Positions 27,289 to 35,767 of a stretch of DNA of 64,000 nucleotides are shown here, piece by piece (position 1 is the first letter of the stretch; each line of letters begins with the position of its first letter). The DNA comes from Bacillus sp. CH30_1T. Its GTDB lineage: Bacteria > Bacillota > Bacilli > Bacillales > Bacillaceae_B. A program made the translations under genes and the position numbers. The stretch lies in contig NZ_VTUY01000006.1 in the NCBI RefSeq assembly GCF_008364765.1, positions 53,168 to 117,167 on the forward strand, in the 5' to 3' direction. Below the pieces are notes generated by a model. That model was given only the letters and a program-made list of their open reading frames with translations. It was not told the origin of the DNA and made no database searches.

Positions 27289-27367
27289 AAAAAAAGAGCA
27301 CTTCCCACAAGGAGAAGTGCTATCAAAAGGTATTGTAATTTGTCGTTAGATATATTAAAACATAGAT
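27289..27367 (+). repeat. 79-bp direct repeat, copy 2
   Basis: Same length and register as copy 1, 181 bp downstream, keeping the 8-bp stem and the minus-strand T tract. Both copies lie in the otherwise geneless 27094-27486 stretch before the paired regulators. A near-consensus minus-strand -10 (TACAAT) lies inside each repeat or next to it. Confidence 0.8.
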
Positions 27368-27418
27368 TTTAAATGTATGTATTGGCGGTTTATCACCTTA
27401 AGAGAGAATATATGGGGA

Positions 27419-27429
27419 TTTCACTGAAA
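27419..27429 (+). promoter_or_regulatory. TTTCACTGAAA motif upstream of HTH-TPR regulator
   Basis: Inverted-repeat-like TTTC-ACT-GAAA just upstream of a possible -35 (TTGCAT). The identical 11-mer lies at 29871-29881 upstream of the 41-codon gene. Confidence 0.4.
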
Positions 27430-27486
27430 AATTTGCATGTTTCCTGTTAAAATATAAAAATATTAATATTTACGGGAGGTGGGGTT

Positions 27487-28392
27487 ATGGACAATTCTGT
27501 CATTGGTAAAAAGATCAAAGAGTTGAGAAAAGTCGTGGGTTTGACTCAGGGTGAACTGGCAGACGGAATTTGTACTCAAGCCCTGATCAGTCGAATAGAA
27601 AAAGGGGATATCTATCCGAGTGCTACTTCTCTTTATCAAATTTCCAAGAAGCTTGGGGTTGATGTGAACTACTTTTTCGAGATTGGTACGACTCCCCGCC
27701 TGGATTATGTAAAAGAAGTTGAACGTCGACTAAAGAAGTTAAGAGTGAAATTGAAATATGATGAAATCATCGAGATCGTTCGAACAGAAGAGAAGAATCC
27801 ATTATTTTTAAAAGATGAAACAAATCTTCAGCTTCTCTACTGGCATAGGGGAATATATGTGAATGAGGTCGAGCAAAACAAAGAGGAAGCATTGATTATT
27901 TTAGAAAAGGCACTCTCCCTGACATATAATAAGAAAAAGGCCATGTCTGAGCGTGAAATGAATATTTTTATCAGTAAGGGGATACTGGAATTCAGTCGTC
28001 ATAATTATGATCGGGCAATAGAAATTTATCAAGGTGTAAATGATGCTTTAACATATAACGACCAACTTCACGACAAGTCCATTAAAACGAGGCTCTTATA
28101 TAATATCGCCAGGGTATTGACGAGGCTCGGAAACTATCATGAGTCTATCCAGTATTGTGAAGATGGTATTCGTTGGATTATTCAAGAAGAAACTTTATAT
28201 GGATTCGCGCAATTAAATTATCATATTGGGTATAACCTGGAGTTGCAAGAGAGATATCAGGAAACTCTGCCTTATCTGGAGAAAGCTGCTATGCTTTTTG
28301 ATATCCAATACAACCCTAAATTATCCAATTTTATTAAAGGGAACATAGAAAAACTCAAAAAAATTATAGATGAAAATGCATTTTTAACTTAG
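27487..28392 (+). CDS. HTH-TPR transcriptional regulator (PlcR/Rgg-like), copy 1
   Basis: 301 residues. An N-terminal Xre-type HTH (IGKKIKELRKVVGLTQGELADG, ISRIEKGDIYPSATSLYQISKKLGV) is followed by about five TPR-like helical pairs (LQLLYWHRGIY, ALIILEKALSLT, RLLYNIARVLTRLGNYHESIQYCEDGI, LNYHIGYNLELQERY). This is the RRNPP architecture (PlcR, Rgg, NprR) of regulators gated by short peptides. GGGAGG lies before the ATG. It is followed 40 bp later by a close paralogue. No classic secreted pheromone precursor with a signal peptide is recognisable nearby. Confidence 0.85.
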   Translation: MDNSVIGKKIKELRKVVGLTQGELADGICTQALISRIEKGDIYPSATSLYQISKKLGVDVNYFFEIGTTPRLDYVKEVERRLKKLRVKLKYDEIIEIVRTEEKNPLFLKDETNLQLLYWHRGIYVNEVEQNKEEALIILEKALSLTYNKKKAMSEREMNIFISKGILEFSRHNYDRAIEIYQGVNDALTYNDQLHDKSIKTRLLYNIARVLTRLGNYHESIQYCEDGIRWIIQEETLYGFAQLNYHIGYNLELQERYQETLPYLEKAAMLFDIQYNPKLSNFIKGNIEKLKKIIDENAFLT

Positions 28393-28432
28393 TAATTTTC
28401 TTACTAAATATAACCTCTAGGGAGGCAGGCTC

Positions 28433-29320
28433 GTGGATTACTCTATCATTGGTAAAAAGATAAAGGAGCTACGTCAGGTTGTGGGGATAACTCAAGGAGA
28501 ATTAGGAGAAGGGATATGCACACAGGCACTTATCAGTCGAATAGAAAAGGGAGACATCTATCCCAATGCCACTTCACTTTATCAAATTTCCAAAAAGCTT
28601 GGAGTGGATGTGAATTATTTCTTTGAGATAGGAACAACCCCCCGTCTGGACTACATAAAGGAAGTCGAGCGCCAATTGCGTCACTTAAGAAAAAAACACA
28701 GATATAAAGAAATGATCGAAATGGTGAGAGCAGAAGAAAACAATCCACTTTTTAAGGAAAGGGAAAACCTTCAACTCCTTTATTGGCACAAAGGAATCTA
28801 TATATTTGAGATTGAAAATAATCGTGATGAAGCCTTTCGACTGTTAAATGAAGCCTTTTCACTTACAGCAGACAGTAAAAAAGCGCTTTCGGAAAGGGAA
28901 ATGGAGATTCTATTAACCATTGGGGGTTTTTACGTAGGCACAGAAGACTATGCCGCAGCTCTCAAATATTATGATCAAGTTAGAGAGGCAATCCATACTA
29001 CTGGACAACTAAGCGATAAATCAATTAAAACCCGATTGCTTTATAATAAAGCAAGGGCGTTAACCAGAGTAGGAAAATACAGTGAATCGATTGATCACTG
29101 CACGGAAGCAATAAAGTGGTGCATTGAAGAGGAGCACTTATATGGTTTAGCACAATTACATTATCACATAGGCTATAATTGCGAGCTGAAAGAGAACTAC
29201 GAACAAGCCTTCTCTTATATAGAAAAATCTATAATGATGTTTGAGATGCTTGGGAATGATGAACATAAGACCTTTCTAACTGATAAGAAAGAGCAATTAT
29301 ACCTCAAGATTCTGTCATAA
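28433..29320 (+). CDS. HTH-TPR transcriptional regulator (PlcR/Rgg-like), copy 2
   Basis: 295 residues, a tandem paralogue of the preceding gene. The HTH is almost identical, with the recognition region ICTQALISRIEKGDIYPNATS unchanged except S to N, whereas the TPR part has diverged clearly. The GTG start follows GGGAGG. Two regulators with the same DNA-binding head but different sensor domains would be expected to read the same operator in response to different ligands (inference). No terminator separates them, so they are probably co-transcribed. Confidence 0.85.
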   Translation: MDYSIIGKKIKELRQVVGITQGELGEGICTQALISRIEKGDIYPNATSLYQISKKLGVDVNYFFEIGTTPRLDYIKEVERQLRHLRKKHRYKEMIEMVRAEENNPLFKERENLQLLYWHKGIYIFEIENNRDEAFRLLNEAFSLTADSKKALSEREMEILLTIGGFYVGTEDYAAALKYYDQVREAIHTTGQLSDKSIKTRLLYNKARALTRVGKYSESIDHCTEAIKWCIEEEHLYGLAQLHYHIGYNCELKENYEQAFSYIEKSIMMFEMLGNDEHKTFLTDKKEQLYLKILS

Positions 29321-29386
29321 TATTTCTGTTTCATACATTCAACATGTCCTTCATAAGCATGATTATAGATGAGGAGTGTTGGATGA

Positions 29387-29848
29387 ATGAGAAGGAAAAG
29401 CCCGATTCCTCTTTTTATCGGAGCGATTGTTGCTATTTTGCTTGCTGTGGCTCTGTTTATGTTCATTGGAAAAAACCAGGAACCTGATACACCTGAAGAA
29501 GTGATCGAGGAATTTTACAATTTTGAAAAAGACGGCGATTTCGGTAACGCATGGGAGTTGTTCCATTCGGAAATGCAAAAGAAGTTCCCCAAATCCTCAT
29601 ACATCCAAACGAAAAACCATGTATTCATGGGGCATATGGGGGTCGATGAGTTTGAGGTGGAGGTCGGCAATATTGAAAAGGAGAAGGAGTTCACGTTTAA
29701 CGAAGAAGGGCTTAAATTTAAAAATGTTCGAAAAGCGGAAGTGTACTTGTATTTTGATAGTCAGTTTGGTGAATTAATGATCACACAAACCTGTTATGTA
29801 GCCATAGAAGAAGGAGAATGGAGGGTACTATGGAACTATAATTTCTAA
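29387..29848 (+). CDS. Membrane-anchored protein with NTF2-like domain, function unknown
   Basis: 153 residues. A single N-terminal membrane segment (PLFIGAIVAILLAVALFMFIG) precedes an extracytoplasmic domain of about 115 residues with the pattern EVIEEFYNFEKDGDFGNAWELFHSEMQKKF, as in NTF2-like DUF4878/DUF3887 proteins. The end (YVAIEEGEWRVLWNYNF) is the usual last strand of that fold. GAGGAG lies about ten bases before ATG 29387. Its position 66 bp after the regulator pair may reflect co-expression. Confidence 0.7.
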   Translation: MRRKSPIPLFIGAIVAILLAVALFMFIGKNQEPDTPEEVIEEFYNFEKDGDFGNAWELFHSEMQKKFPKSSYIQTKNHVFMGHMGVDEFEVEVGNIEKEKEFTFNEEGLKFKNVRKAEVYLYFDSQFGELMITQTCYVAIEEGEWRVLWNYNF

Positions 29849-29870
29849 GGTGATGATAATAATGAAATTT

Positions 29871-29881
29871 TTTCACTGAAA
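29871..29881 (+). promoter_or_regulatory. TTTCACTGAAA motif upstream of small ORF
   Basis: Second copy of the 11-mer found at 27419-27429, 66 bp before the GTG of the 41-codon gene. It lies inside a wider AATTT...AAATT inverted repeat. Confidence 0.4.
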
Positions 29882-29946
29882 TTGGTTTTATCTTGAATTT
29901 TTCGGGTAAAAAGAAACTAATATTTTCACAAAGGAGGGCATTAGCT

Positions 29947-30072
29947 GTGTCGCTACTCTATTTTAAGGCTCGTGAAGCCTATGCAAAAGATGCGAAGTTA
30001 TCTCAATTCCAAGTGACAAGATTGAGAGAATTTCGCAGAAAAAAGCCAGCTCCTGTTGTCAAAAAGAGATAG
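29947..30072 (+). CDS. Small basic protein, 41 residues, unknown
   Basis: GTG start with AGGAGG nine bases upstream, stop at 30070-30072, own terminator downstream. The product is strongly basic at its end (RLREFRRKKPAPVVKKR) and has no signal peptide or membrane segment. I do not recognise a family. The good ribosome binding site, the flanking terminator and the upstream 11-mer shared with the regulator gene support it as a real gene. Confidence 0.55.
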   Translation: MSLLYFKAREAYAKDAKLSQFQVTRLREFRRKKPAPVVKKR

Positions 30073-30118
30073 CTAATGTTCCTTAAGAATGAAATTTATT
30101 GTGAAAGAGCCACTGCCC

Positions 30119-30147
30119 AGTCTAAAATCATTTAGACTGTTTTTTTT
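30119..30147 (+). terminator. Rho-independent terminator
   Basis: AGTCTAAA-ATCA-TTTAGACT followed by eight T, ending the 41-codon gene transcript. Confidence 0.85.
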
Positions 30148-30190
30148 GTTTAAAGTTGGTTACAGTTATTTTTGACGGTGAATGAAATAA

Positions 30191-30224
30191 AAAAGGTCAG
30201 GAATCCAATGATTCCTGACCTTTT
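30191..30224 (-). terminator. Rho-independent terminator of murB
   Basis: AAAAGGTCAGGAATC-CAAT-GATTCCTGACCTTTT, a 15-bp perfect stem with A/T flanks on both sides, at the murB stop codon. It can act in both directions. Confidence 0.88.
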
Positions 30225-31144
30225 TATTCCAGATCTTCTCCAATAATACGTACTTCCCGTTCAAGCTCCACATCAAATTTTTCTTTCACTGTTTTTTGAA
30301 CGTGTTCAATGAGTGAAATATAATCCGAGGCTGTCGCATTGTCTTTATTCACGATGAAACCAGCGTGCTTCATGGAGACTTCAGCGCCACCAAAGTTCGT
30401 TCCTTGAAGCTCACTGTCCTGAATAAGCTTACCTGCGAAATATCCAGGTGGTCGTTTAAAAACACTTCCGCAAGATGGGTATTCTAGTGGCTGCTTGGAT
30501 TCCCGTTTATCTGTCAGATCATCCATAACGGCCTTGATTTCTTCGTAGTCGCCAGGCTTTAAACTGAAGGTTGCTTCGAGTACAATATCGCCTTTTTCAG
30601 AAATATTGCTGTGACGGTAATCAAGTTCTAATTCTGCGGCTGTACGCTTAACCAGGTTCCCTTCACAGTCGACGACATGGCAATAATCCAGAACATCTTT
30701 AACTTCTCCGCCATAAGCCCCGGCGTTCATGAATAGAGCGCCACCAACGGTACCTGGAATCCCACAGGCGAATTCGAGCCCTGATAACTTTTCAGCTAAC
30801 GCGCGTCTCGACACATCGATGATCGCTGCACCACTATGAGCGACAATCAGTTGATCGGTCGTTTTGATGTCTTTAAAGTTTTTCAGATGAAGAACGATGC
30901 CACGAATTCCACCATCTTTCACAATCAAATTCGATCCGTTACCTAACAATGTAAATGGGACATCCACTTCATTTGACAGCTTCACGATGTTTTGAACTTC
31001 TTCATAAGTAGTTGGCGTTAAGAAGAAATCTGCTTTTCCGCCTAACTTCGTATACAAATGCTCTCTTAACAATTCGTCACGTTTAATATTGTCAGAATGC
31101 ATCACCTTTGATAATTCTTCAAATACTTTTTCCTTATTGTACAT
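30224..31144 (-). CDS. murB: UDP-N-acetylenolpyruvoylglucosamine reductase
   Basis: 306 residues. FAD-binding PCMH domain ([37 protein letters not shown]) and C-terminal MurB domain ([35 protein letters not shown]). It makes UDP-MurNAc with NADPH in cytoplasmic peptidoglycan precursor synthesis. The CGS motif holds the catalytic Ser of this Gram-positive type. The gene is monocistronic, away from other mur genes, as in B. cereus-group and related bacilli. Confidence 0.95.
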   Translation of the reverse strand: MYNKEKVFEELSKVMHSDNIKRDELLREHLYTKLGGKADFFLTPTTYEEVQNIVKLSNEVDVPFTLLGNGSNLIVKDGGIRGIVLHLKNFKDIKTTDQLIVAHSGAAIIDVSRRALAEKLSGLEFACGIPGTVGGALFMNAGAYGGEVKDVLDYCHVVDCEGNLVKRTAAELELDYRHSNISEKGDIVLEATFSLKPGDYEEIKAVMDDLTDKRESKQPLEYPSCGSVFKRPPGYFAGKLIQDSELQGTNFGGAEVSMKHAGFIVNKDNATASDYISLIEHVQKTVKEKFDVELEREVRIIGEDLE

Positions 31145-31425
31145 TCTATATCAGTCCTATAAAGTAATTTTCGTCATTTCATTAATAAATCCTACCCCAC
31201 CATTATATGACGAAAACCCATGAAAGTTAAATGGTTTCAGTTGGCAGGTGTGAATCCCCTTCAAATGAACCTCATTAATTGGAAAAGAATGCTTTATTAT
31301 AGGTCAAAAATATGAAAAAAAGAATGTTCCCATCTTAAGCAAAGTGAGTTAGGATAGAACTAACAAAATATGTTATAACGTCTATTTAACTATTAAATTA
31401 TACAATCTAGGGAGGAGGAAGCAAA

Positions 31426-32328
31426 TTGGCCAAATTATATGTAGCCTTAATCGGTTTAAGTCTGATTTGGGGGATGTCGTTCGTTTTTATTAAGTGGTTG
31501 GTGGATCCAGTTGGTGTGTGGGGGACGGTATTCTTACGATGTTTAGCTGGGGCACTTGTGCTTCTTCCAATCTTTTTCGTACAGAGGAAAAAAGGGGAGA
31601 GGAAATCGCTCCCTATGTGGAAGCTGATCGTCGTTGGGATTGGTAATGCGGCGTTACCTTGGACCCTGATCGCGTTAAGTGAAACACAGATTAATAGTAA
31701 TACGGCATCCATCTTAAACGCAACCACACCAATTTGGACGGGGCTGGCAGGGTTTTTATTTTTCTCAGTCATACTGACCAGGTTTCAATGGATTGGAATT
31801 GTCGTTGGGTTTATGGGGATTCTTGTCCTGATGAATTTCGAGGTGAGTGGGATCTTCACTTCGGATTTTGTAGGGGTGGGGACGATGGTGCTTGCCACCA
31901 TGAGTTACGCGTTTGCTTCTCAGTACGCAAAAAAATATCTAGCTGGAACGAGTGTGGTTGTCATTTCTACATTCCAGCTGTTGATTGGGGCAGCTGTAGG
32001 TTTTGTAGGAATGATATTGACCAATCCGATCTCTATTGGAGACTTGTTAACAGGAGAGGTCATCCTGGGTATCTTAGGGTTAGGCTGTTTAGGATCAGGT
32101 GTAGCAACGCTTCTTTATTTCTATATCATGACGAATGGAAGTCCGGAATTTGCTTCGACAGTGACATACTTGATTCCGGGTACTGCGATGATTTGGGGAT
32201 TCGTTCTTTTGGGGGAGCCTGTCACGCATAACCTGATATTAGGATTACTCATCATTTTTGCAGGAGTATTCCTCTCATCTAGAAAATCAAAAAAAATCGT
32301 CTCCTCTTTGCCTGTAGGTATGAGGTAA
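31426..32328 (+). CDS. EamA/DMT family transporter
   Basis: 300 residues with ten hydrophobic segments in two EamA repeats (about 3-135 and 150-288). Typical sequences are LIWGMSFVFIKWL at the start, NAALPWTLIALSE, and GTAMIWGFVLLGEP in the second repeat. Such proteins export amino acids or other metabolites; the substrate here is unknown. The TTG start at 31426 is supported by GGAGGAGG. It is divergent from murB across 281 bp in which I see no further gene. Confidence 0.9.
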   Translation: MAKLYVALIGLSLIWGMSFVFIKWLVDPVGVWGTVFLRCLAGALVLLPIFFVQRKKGERKSLPMWKLIVVGIGNAALPWTLIALSETQINSNTASILNATTPIWTGLAGFLFFSVILTRFQWIGIVVGFMGILVLMNFEVSGIFTSDFVGVGTMVLATMSYAFASQYAKKYLAGTSVVVISTFQLLIGAAVGFVGMILTNPISIGDLLTGEVILGILGLGCLGSGVATLLYFYIMTNGSPEFASTVTYLIPGTAMIWGFVLLGEPVTHNLILGLLIIFAGVFLSSRKSKKIVSSLPVGMR

Positions 32329-32335
32329 GACCTTT

Positions 32336-32406
32336 AAACAAACGTTTGATTAGGACATCGAATCTCTTGTACTGTAAGGCTCAGAGTCTTAAACAAACGT
32401 TTGTTT
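32336..32406 (+). promoter_or_regulatory. Tandem palindromic operators
   Basis: AAACAAACGTTTGATT (32336-32351) and the perfect 16-bp palindrome AAACAAACGTTTGTTT (32391-32406), both preceded by CTT. They are spaced 55 bp centre to centre between the EamA gene and degV. The form suits a TetR-type repressor; which gene it controls and which protein binds are unknown. Confidence 0.6.
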
Positions 32407-32540
32407 CGTTTTGTGGAGCCGAAAGTCCCGAGAAACTAATGCAAACCAACTTGTTTTCATATAAAATGAAAAGGATACATAAGGTAGACTAGATAAGCTC
32501 GCAGCAGGGCTATAAAAATAAACAATAAGGATGGTATTCT

Positions 32541-33392
32541 ATGAAAACGGCAATTGTAACGGATAGTACCGCCTACATCCCGAAAGAATTGCGTGATCAA
32601 CTGAACATACATATGATTCCTCTCAGCGTCATTTTCGGAGGAGAAACCTATCAAGAAGAAGTTGATATTACGGCAAGTGAATTTTATGAAGAGGTCAGCA
32701 ACCAGGAAAAGCTTCCAACGACTTCACAGCCTCCAGTCGGAAAGTTCGTCGAGCTATTCGAGAAACTTTCAAAGGATTACGACGCCGTCATTTCCATTCA
32801 CTTATCAAGTGGAATCAGCGGAACGTACCAAGGCGCAGTTCAAGCTGGGGAAATGGTCGAGGGCATTAAAGTGTATCCCTATGACTCAGAAATCAGCTGC
32901 ATGATCCAGGGCTTCTATGCCATCGAAGGGGCCAAGCTTGGCCGTGAAGGGAAAAGTGCTGAAGAAATCGTTGCGTTATTGGATGAAATGAAGCATTCGG
33001 TACAGGCATACTTCATGGTTGATGACCTGGCTCACCTGCAGCGCGGAGGCAGGCTATCGCAAGCTCAGGCGATCATCGGAAGCCTTTTACAGGTGAAGCC
33101 TTTGCTTCATTTTGTTGATAAGGTGATTGTTCCGTTTGAAAAAATTCGTACGAAGAAGAAAGCGTTGAAGCGAGTGGAGTCTTTGCTTGAAGAAGCAGTG
33201 GCTTCCGGAGAAGAGTTTCAGGCATCAATTATTCATGCAAATCGCGAAGAAGACGCAATTGAGTGGAAGAATGAGCTTCAAGAGAAGTATCCGAATGTGG
33301 AGTTCAATGTAAGTATTTTTGGCCCTGTTATCGGTACCCATTTAGGTGAGGGTTCGATGGGGATGGGTTGGGCTCGGAAGATGAGTCGATAG
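32541..33392 (+). CDS. degV: DegV family fatty-acid-binding protein
   Basis: 283 residues. Opening TAIVTDSTAYIPKEL, then TSQPPVGKF, HLSSGISGTYQGA, VDDLAHLQRGGRLS and the C-terminal GPVIGTHLGEGSMGMGW, all DegV signatures. DegV (FakB-like) proteins bind a fatty acid; in FakA/FakB systems the bound acid is phosphorylated for phospholipid synthesis. It sits just upstream of comFA, as yviA does in B. subtilis. The palindromic operators lie 135-205 bp upstream. Confidence 0.93.
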   Translation: MKTAIVTDSTAYIPKELRDQLNIHMIPLSVIFGGETYQEEVDITASEFYEEVSNQEKLPTTSQPPVGKFVELFEKLSKDYDAVISIHLSSGISGTYQGAVQAGEMVEGIKVYPYDSEISCMIQGFYAIEGAKLGREGKSAEEIVALLDEMKHSVQAYFMVDDLAHLQRGGRLSQAQAIIGSLLQVKPLLHFVDKVIVPFEKIRTKKKALKRVESLLEEAVASGEEFQASIIHANREEDAIEWKNELQEKYPNVEFNVSIFGPVIGTHLGEGSMGMGWARKMSR

Positions 33393-33423
33393 TTTTGATT
33401 GTACCAGGTACACTTTCCATCCC

Positions 33424-33467
33424 GGTGCCAGGCACAAAACATCGTTTTTGTGCCTGGCACCTTTTTT
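33424..33467 (+). terminator. Strong hairpin of the GTGCCAGGCAC repeat type
   Basis: GGTGCCAGGCACAAAA / TTTTGTGCCTGGCACC, a 16-bp perfect stem with six T downstream, after degV. A related hairpin follows secA (56963-57004), indicating a dispersed repeat used as a terminator. Confidence 0.85.
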
Positions 33468-33528
33468 AGGCAGGATTTACACCCCTTTATGTAGAATACA
33501 TCACTATCCCAAATAAGGAGTGATGTTT

Positions 33529-35016
33529 TTGCGCTTTGCTTTTGCAGATAATGGTTTAATACCAGAACCTCTTACAGAACAAGACCCCCCCGTTCTACAA
33601 AAGATCTCAGAGTTCCCTTTCCTTCCTGCTCAACCTCTCAACCCGTCATTTCGTTTTTCTCCAGAGCTTCAATCCTTTCTTAGTGGACGTTCATTGCTAC
33701 AGGACGAGCTCCCATTTTCACTCGAAACCCTTCAAGAACACTATTTAAATGGCTATGTTTCATATGAAAAAGGTGTGGAAAAATGCAATTGCCCCCGTTG
33801 TGGAAATACCAGCCCCCATTTATTCGCTTCATTTTCCTGCTCCAGATGCCACACCCAGTGCAGCTACTGCCGTAACTGTATCATGATGGGAAGGGTATCG
33901 GAGTGCACACCACTTATAATTTGGAAAGGACCTGCGCCAGCGTCAGAAGCGACTCCCACTTTCAAATGGTCCGGCACTCTATCAGAAGCGCAAAAGACAG
34001 CTTCTGAAAAAATGGTTTTGGCCGTTAAAGAGGAGAAGGACTTGCTGGTTTGGGCGGTGTGCGGAGCTGGAAAGACGGAGGTTCTCTTTGAAGGAATCCA
34101 TGAAGCCCTTAAGGAGAATAAACGTGTATGCATTGCCGCACCTCGAACGGATGTAATCCTTGAATTATCTCCACGTATTAAAAAGGTATTCCTTAACACA
34201 TCGGTGACCACCCTTTATGGAGGCTCGGAAGAACGGAACACCTATGGCCAGCTTGTTCTATCCACCACCCACCAACTGAATCGATTTCAGGACGCTTTTG
34301 ATGTCATGATCATTGATGAAGTCGACGCCTTTCCATACTCCTACGATTCTTCCCTGCAATGGGCAGTGGAAAAAGCACGAAAACCCCAGTCCTCGATGAT
34401 CTACCTTACAGCTACCCCGGATAAAAAAACACAGAAGCAGTGTGCCAAGGGGAATAGAAGCTATATCCAAATCCCGGCCCGCTTCCACCGACACCCCATT
34501 CCTCTGCCGAAGTTTGTGTGGTGTGGTCTTTGGAAAAAGTCCTTGAAGAAAAATCGAATCCCTCATCCTTTGAAAAAATGGACATTATCAAGACTCCAGC
34601 AATCCAAACAAGCCCTCATTTTTTTCCCAACAGTCGAACTTATGGAAAAAGCCCTGCCATTATTTCAGGAAATGAATCCTCTTATCGAATCCGTCCATGC
34701 CGAAGATCCAGATCGAAAAGAGAAGGTAATGAAAATGAGAAACAAAGAGATTCCGATTCTATTAACCACCACCATTTTAGAGCGGGGTGTGACGATCCCG
34801 AACATCGATGTCGCGGTCCTTGGGGCAGAAGAAAAGATTTTTACAGAAAGTGCCCTCGTGCAAATCGCAGGAAGAGTAGGGCGTAGTGCAGACCATCCAA
34901 AAGGAGACATTATCTATTTTCATTACGGCCGAACGGGTGAGATGATCAAAGCCATTCTTCATATTGATCAGATGAATAAAGAAGCCGGGAAAAGAGGATT
35001 GCTTCATGATCAATAA
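33529..35016 (+). CDS. comFA: Competence DNA translocase ATPase ComFA
   Basis: About 495 residues. An N-terminal four-Cys zinc region (CNCPRCG, CSRCHTQCSYCRNC) precedes a DEAD-like helicase core: CGAGKTE (Walker A), IIDEVDAFPY (Walker B), LTATPD, and a C-terminal helicase domain ending with AGRVGRS. It powers single-stranded DNA uptake through the ComEC channel. The TTG at 33529 has AAGGAG eight bases upstream; the GTG 33520 and ATG 33523 overlap or abut that site. It overlaps comFC by 11 bp. comFB, which lies between the two genes in B. subtilis, is absent. Confidence 0.92.
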   Translation: MRFAFADNGLIPEPLTEQDPPVLQKISEFPFLPAQPLNPSFRFSPELQSFLSGRSLLQDELPFSLETLQEHYLNGYVSYEKGVEKCNCPRCGNTSPHLFASFSCSRCHTQCSYCRNCIMMGRVSECTPLIIWKGPAPASEATPTFKWSGTLSEAQKTASEKMVLAVKEEKDLLVWAVCGAGKTEVLFEGIHEALKENKRVCIAAPRTDVILELSPRIKKVFLNTSVTTLYGGSEERNTYGQLVLSTTHQLNRFQDAFDVMIIDEVDAFPYSYDSSLQWAVEKARKPQSSMIYLTATPDKKTQKQCAKGNRSYIQIPARFHRHPIPLPKFVWCGLWKKSLKKNRIPHPLKKWTLSRLQQSKQALIFFPTVELMEKALPLFQEMNPLIESVHAEDPDRKEKVMKMRNKEIPILLTTTILERGVTIPNIDVAVLGAEEKIFTESALVQIAGRVGRSADHPKGDIIYFHYGRTGEMIKAILHIDQMNKEAGKRGLLHDQ

Positions 35017-35707
35017 CTGTTTGAACTGTGATGATGAACTGGTTGAGATGATGACCTGGAGAGGGTTGTTTTACAGGGAACCTCAATTTCTGTGTTATGC
35101 GTGTGATAAACAGCTGGTGAAAATAGATGGGAAGCGTTGTTTGGGGTGCTCCCGATCCTTGGATGATCTGGCTCCACAATTGATTAAGGGTGATGGGTGC
35201 CTGGATTGTCATCGATGGGAAGTGGATCCTAGGTGGAAAGGGATTCTACATCAGAATTTTTCAATGTATTTTTATAATGATTTTCTTAAAGAGTATCTGG
35301 CAAAGTATAAGTACCGCGGGGACTACGTGTTGGCAAAAGCCTTCTCACATACTATTAAATCCTATCTCGCTAAAGTGGATTACGACTTCATCATTCCCAT
35401 CCCGCTAAGTGAGGAACGCCTCTATGAGAGAGGGTTCAACCAATCTACAGCTCTACTGGAGGAAGCAGAGGTCCGTCCCTCCAATATACTTGCCCGTTCG
35501 CATTCTGAAAAACAGTCTAAGAAGACACGTAAGGAGCGGCTGAGTCAGGAACAGGTTTTTCAGTTGGTTGAATCCGATCTGAACGGTAAATCGGTTTTGC
35601 TGTTTGACGATATTTACACGACGGGAACGACCTTGAGGCAGGCGGCAAGGCTCTTGAAGGAAGCGGGGGCTGAAGAGGTATCTTCCTTAACTCTTGCCAG
35701 GGGTTAA
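35006..35707 (+). CDS. comFC: Competence protein ComFC, phosphoribosyltransferase family
   Basis: 233 residues. Four CxxC-type pairs at the N-terminus (CLNCDDE, CYACD, CLGCSRS, CLDCHRW) form a zinc module; a PRTase domain follows with the PRPP loop VLLFDDIYTTGTTL. ComF proteins support transformation, possibly via PriA or ComFA contact. Translation is coupled to comFA by an 11-bp overlap. Confidence 0.93.
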   Translation: MINNCLNCDDELVEMMTWRGLFYREPQFLCYACDKQLVKIDGKRCLGCSRSLDDLAPQLIKGDGCLDCHRWEVDPRWKGILHQNFSMYFYNDFLKEYLAKYKYRGDYVLAKAFSHTIKSYLAKVDYDFIIPIPLSEERLYERGFNQSTALLEEAEVRPSNILARSHSEKQSKKTRKERLSQEQVFQLVESDLNGKSVLLFDDIYTTGTTLRQAARLLKEAGAEEVSSLTLARG

Positions 35708-35730
35708 AGCAAACTCCATTTCTGCCGATA
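35704..35730 (+). promoter_or_regulatory. Sigma-D promoter of the yvyF-flgM operon
   Basis: TAAA-N15-GCCGATAT, an exact match to the sigma-D consensus, starting at the comFC stop codon and 38 bp before yvyF. Confidence 0.85.
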
Positions 35731-35767
35731 TAACGGATAAGAGAAGCTTTATCGGGAGGAACCAATT

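Noticed and set aside
29947..30072. 41-codon ORF as a PapR/Phr-type pheromone precursor
   Set aside because: No signal peptide or hydrophobic segment; the C-terminus is strongly basic rather than a typical pheromone heptapeptide.
33438..33450. ComK box (AAAA-N5-TTTT) upstream of comFA
   Set aside because: The single AT box lies in the loop region of a terminator hairpin and lacks the second box needed for a K-box.
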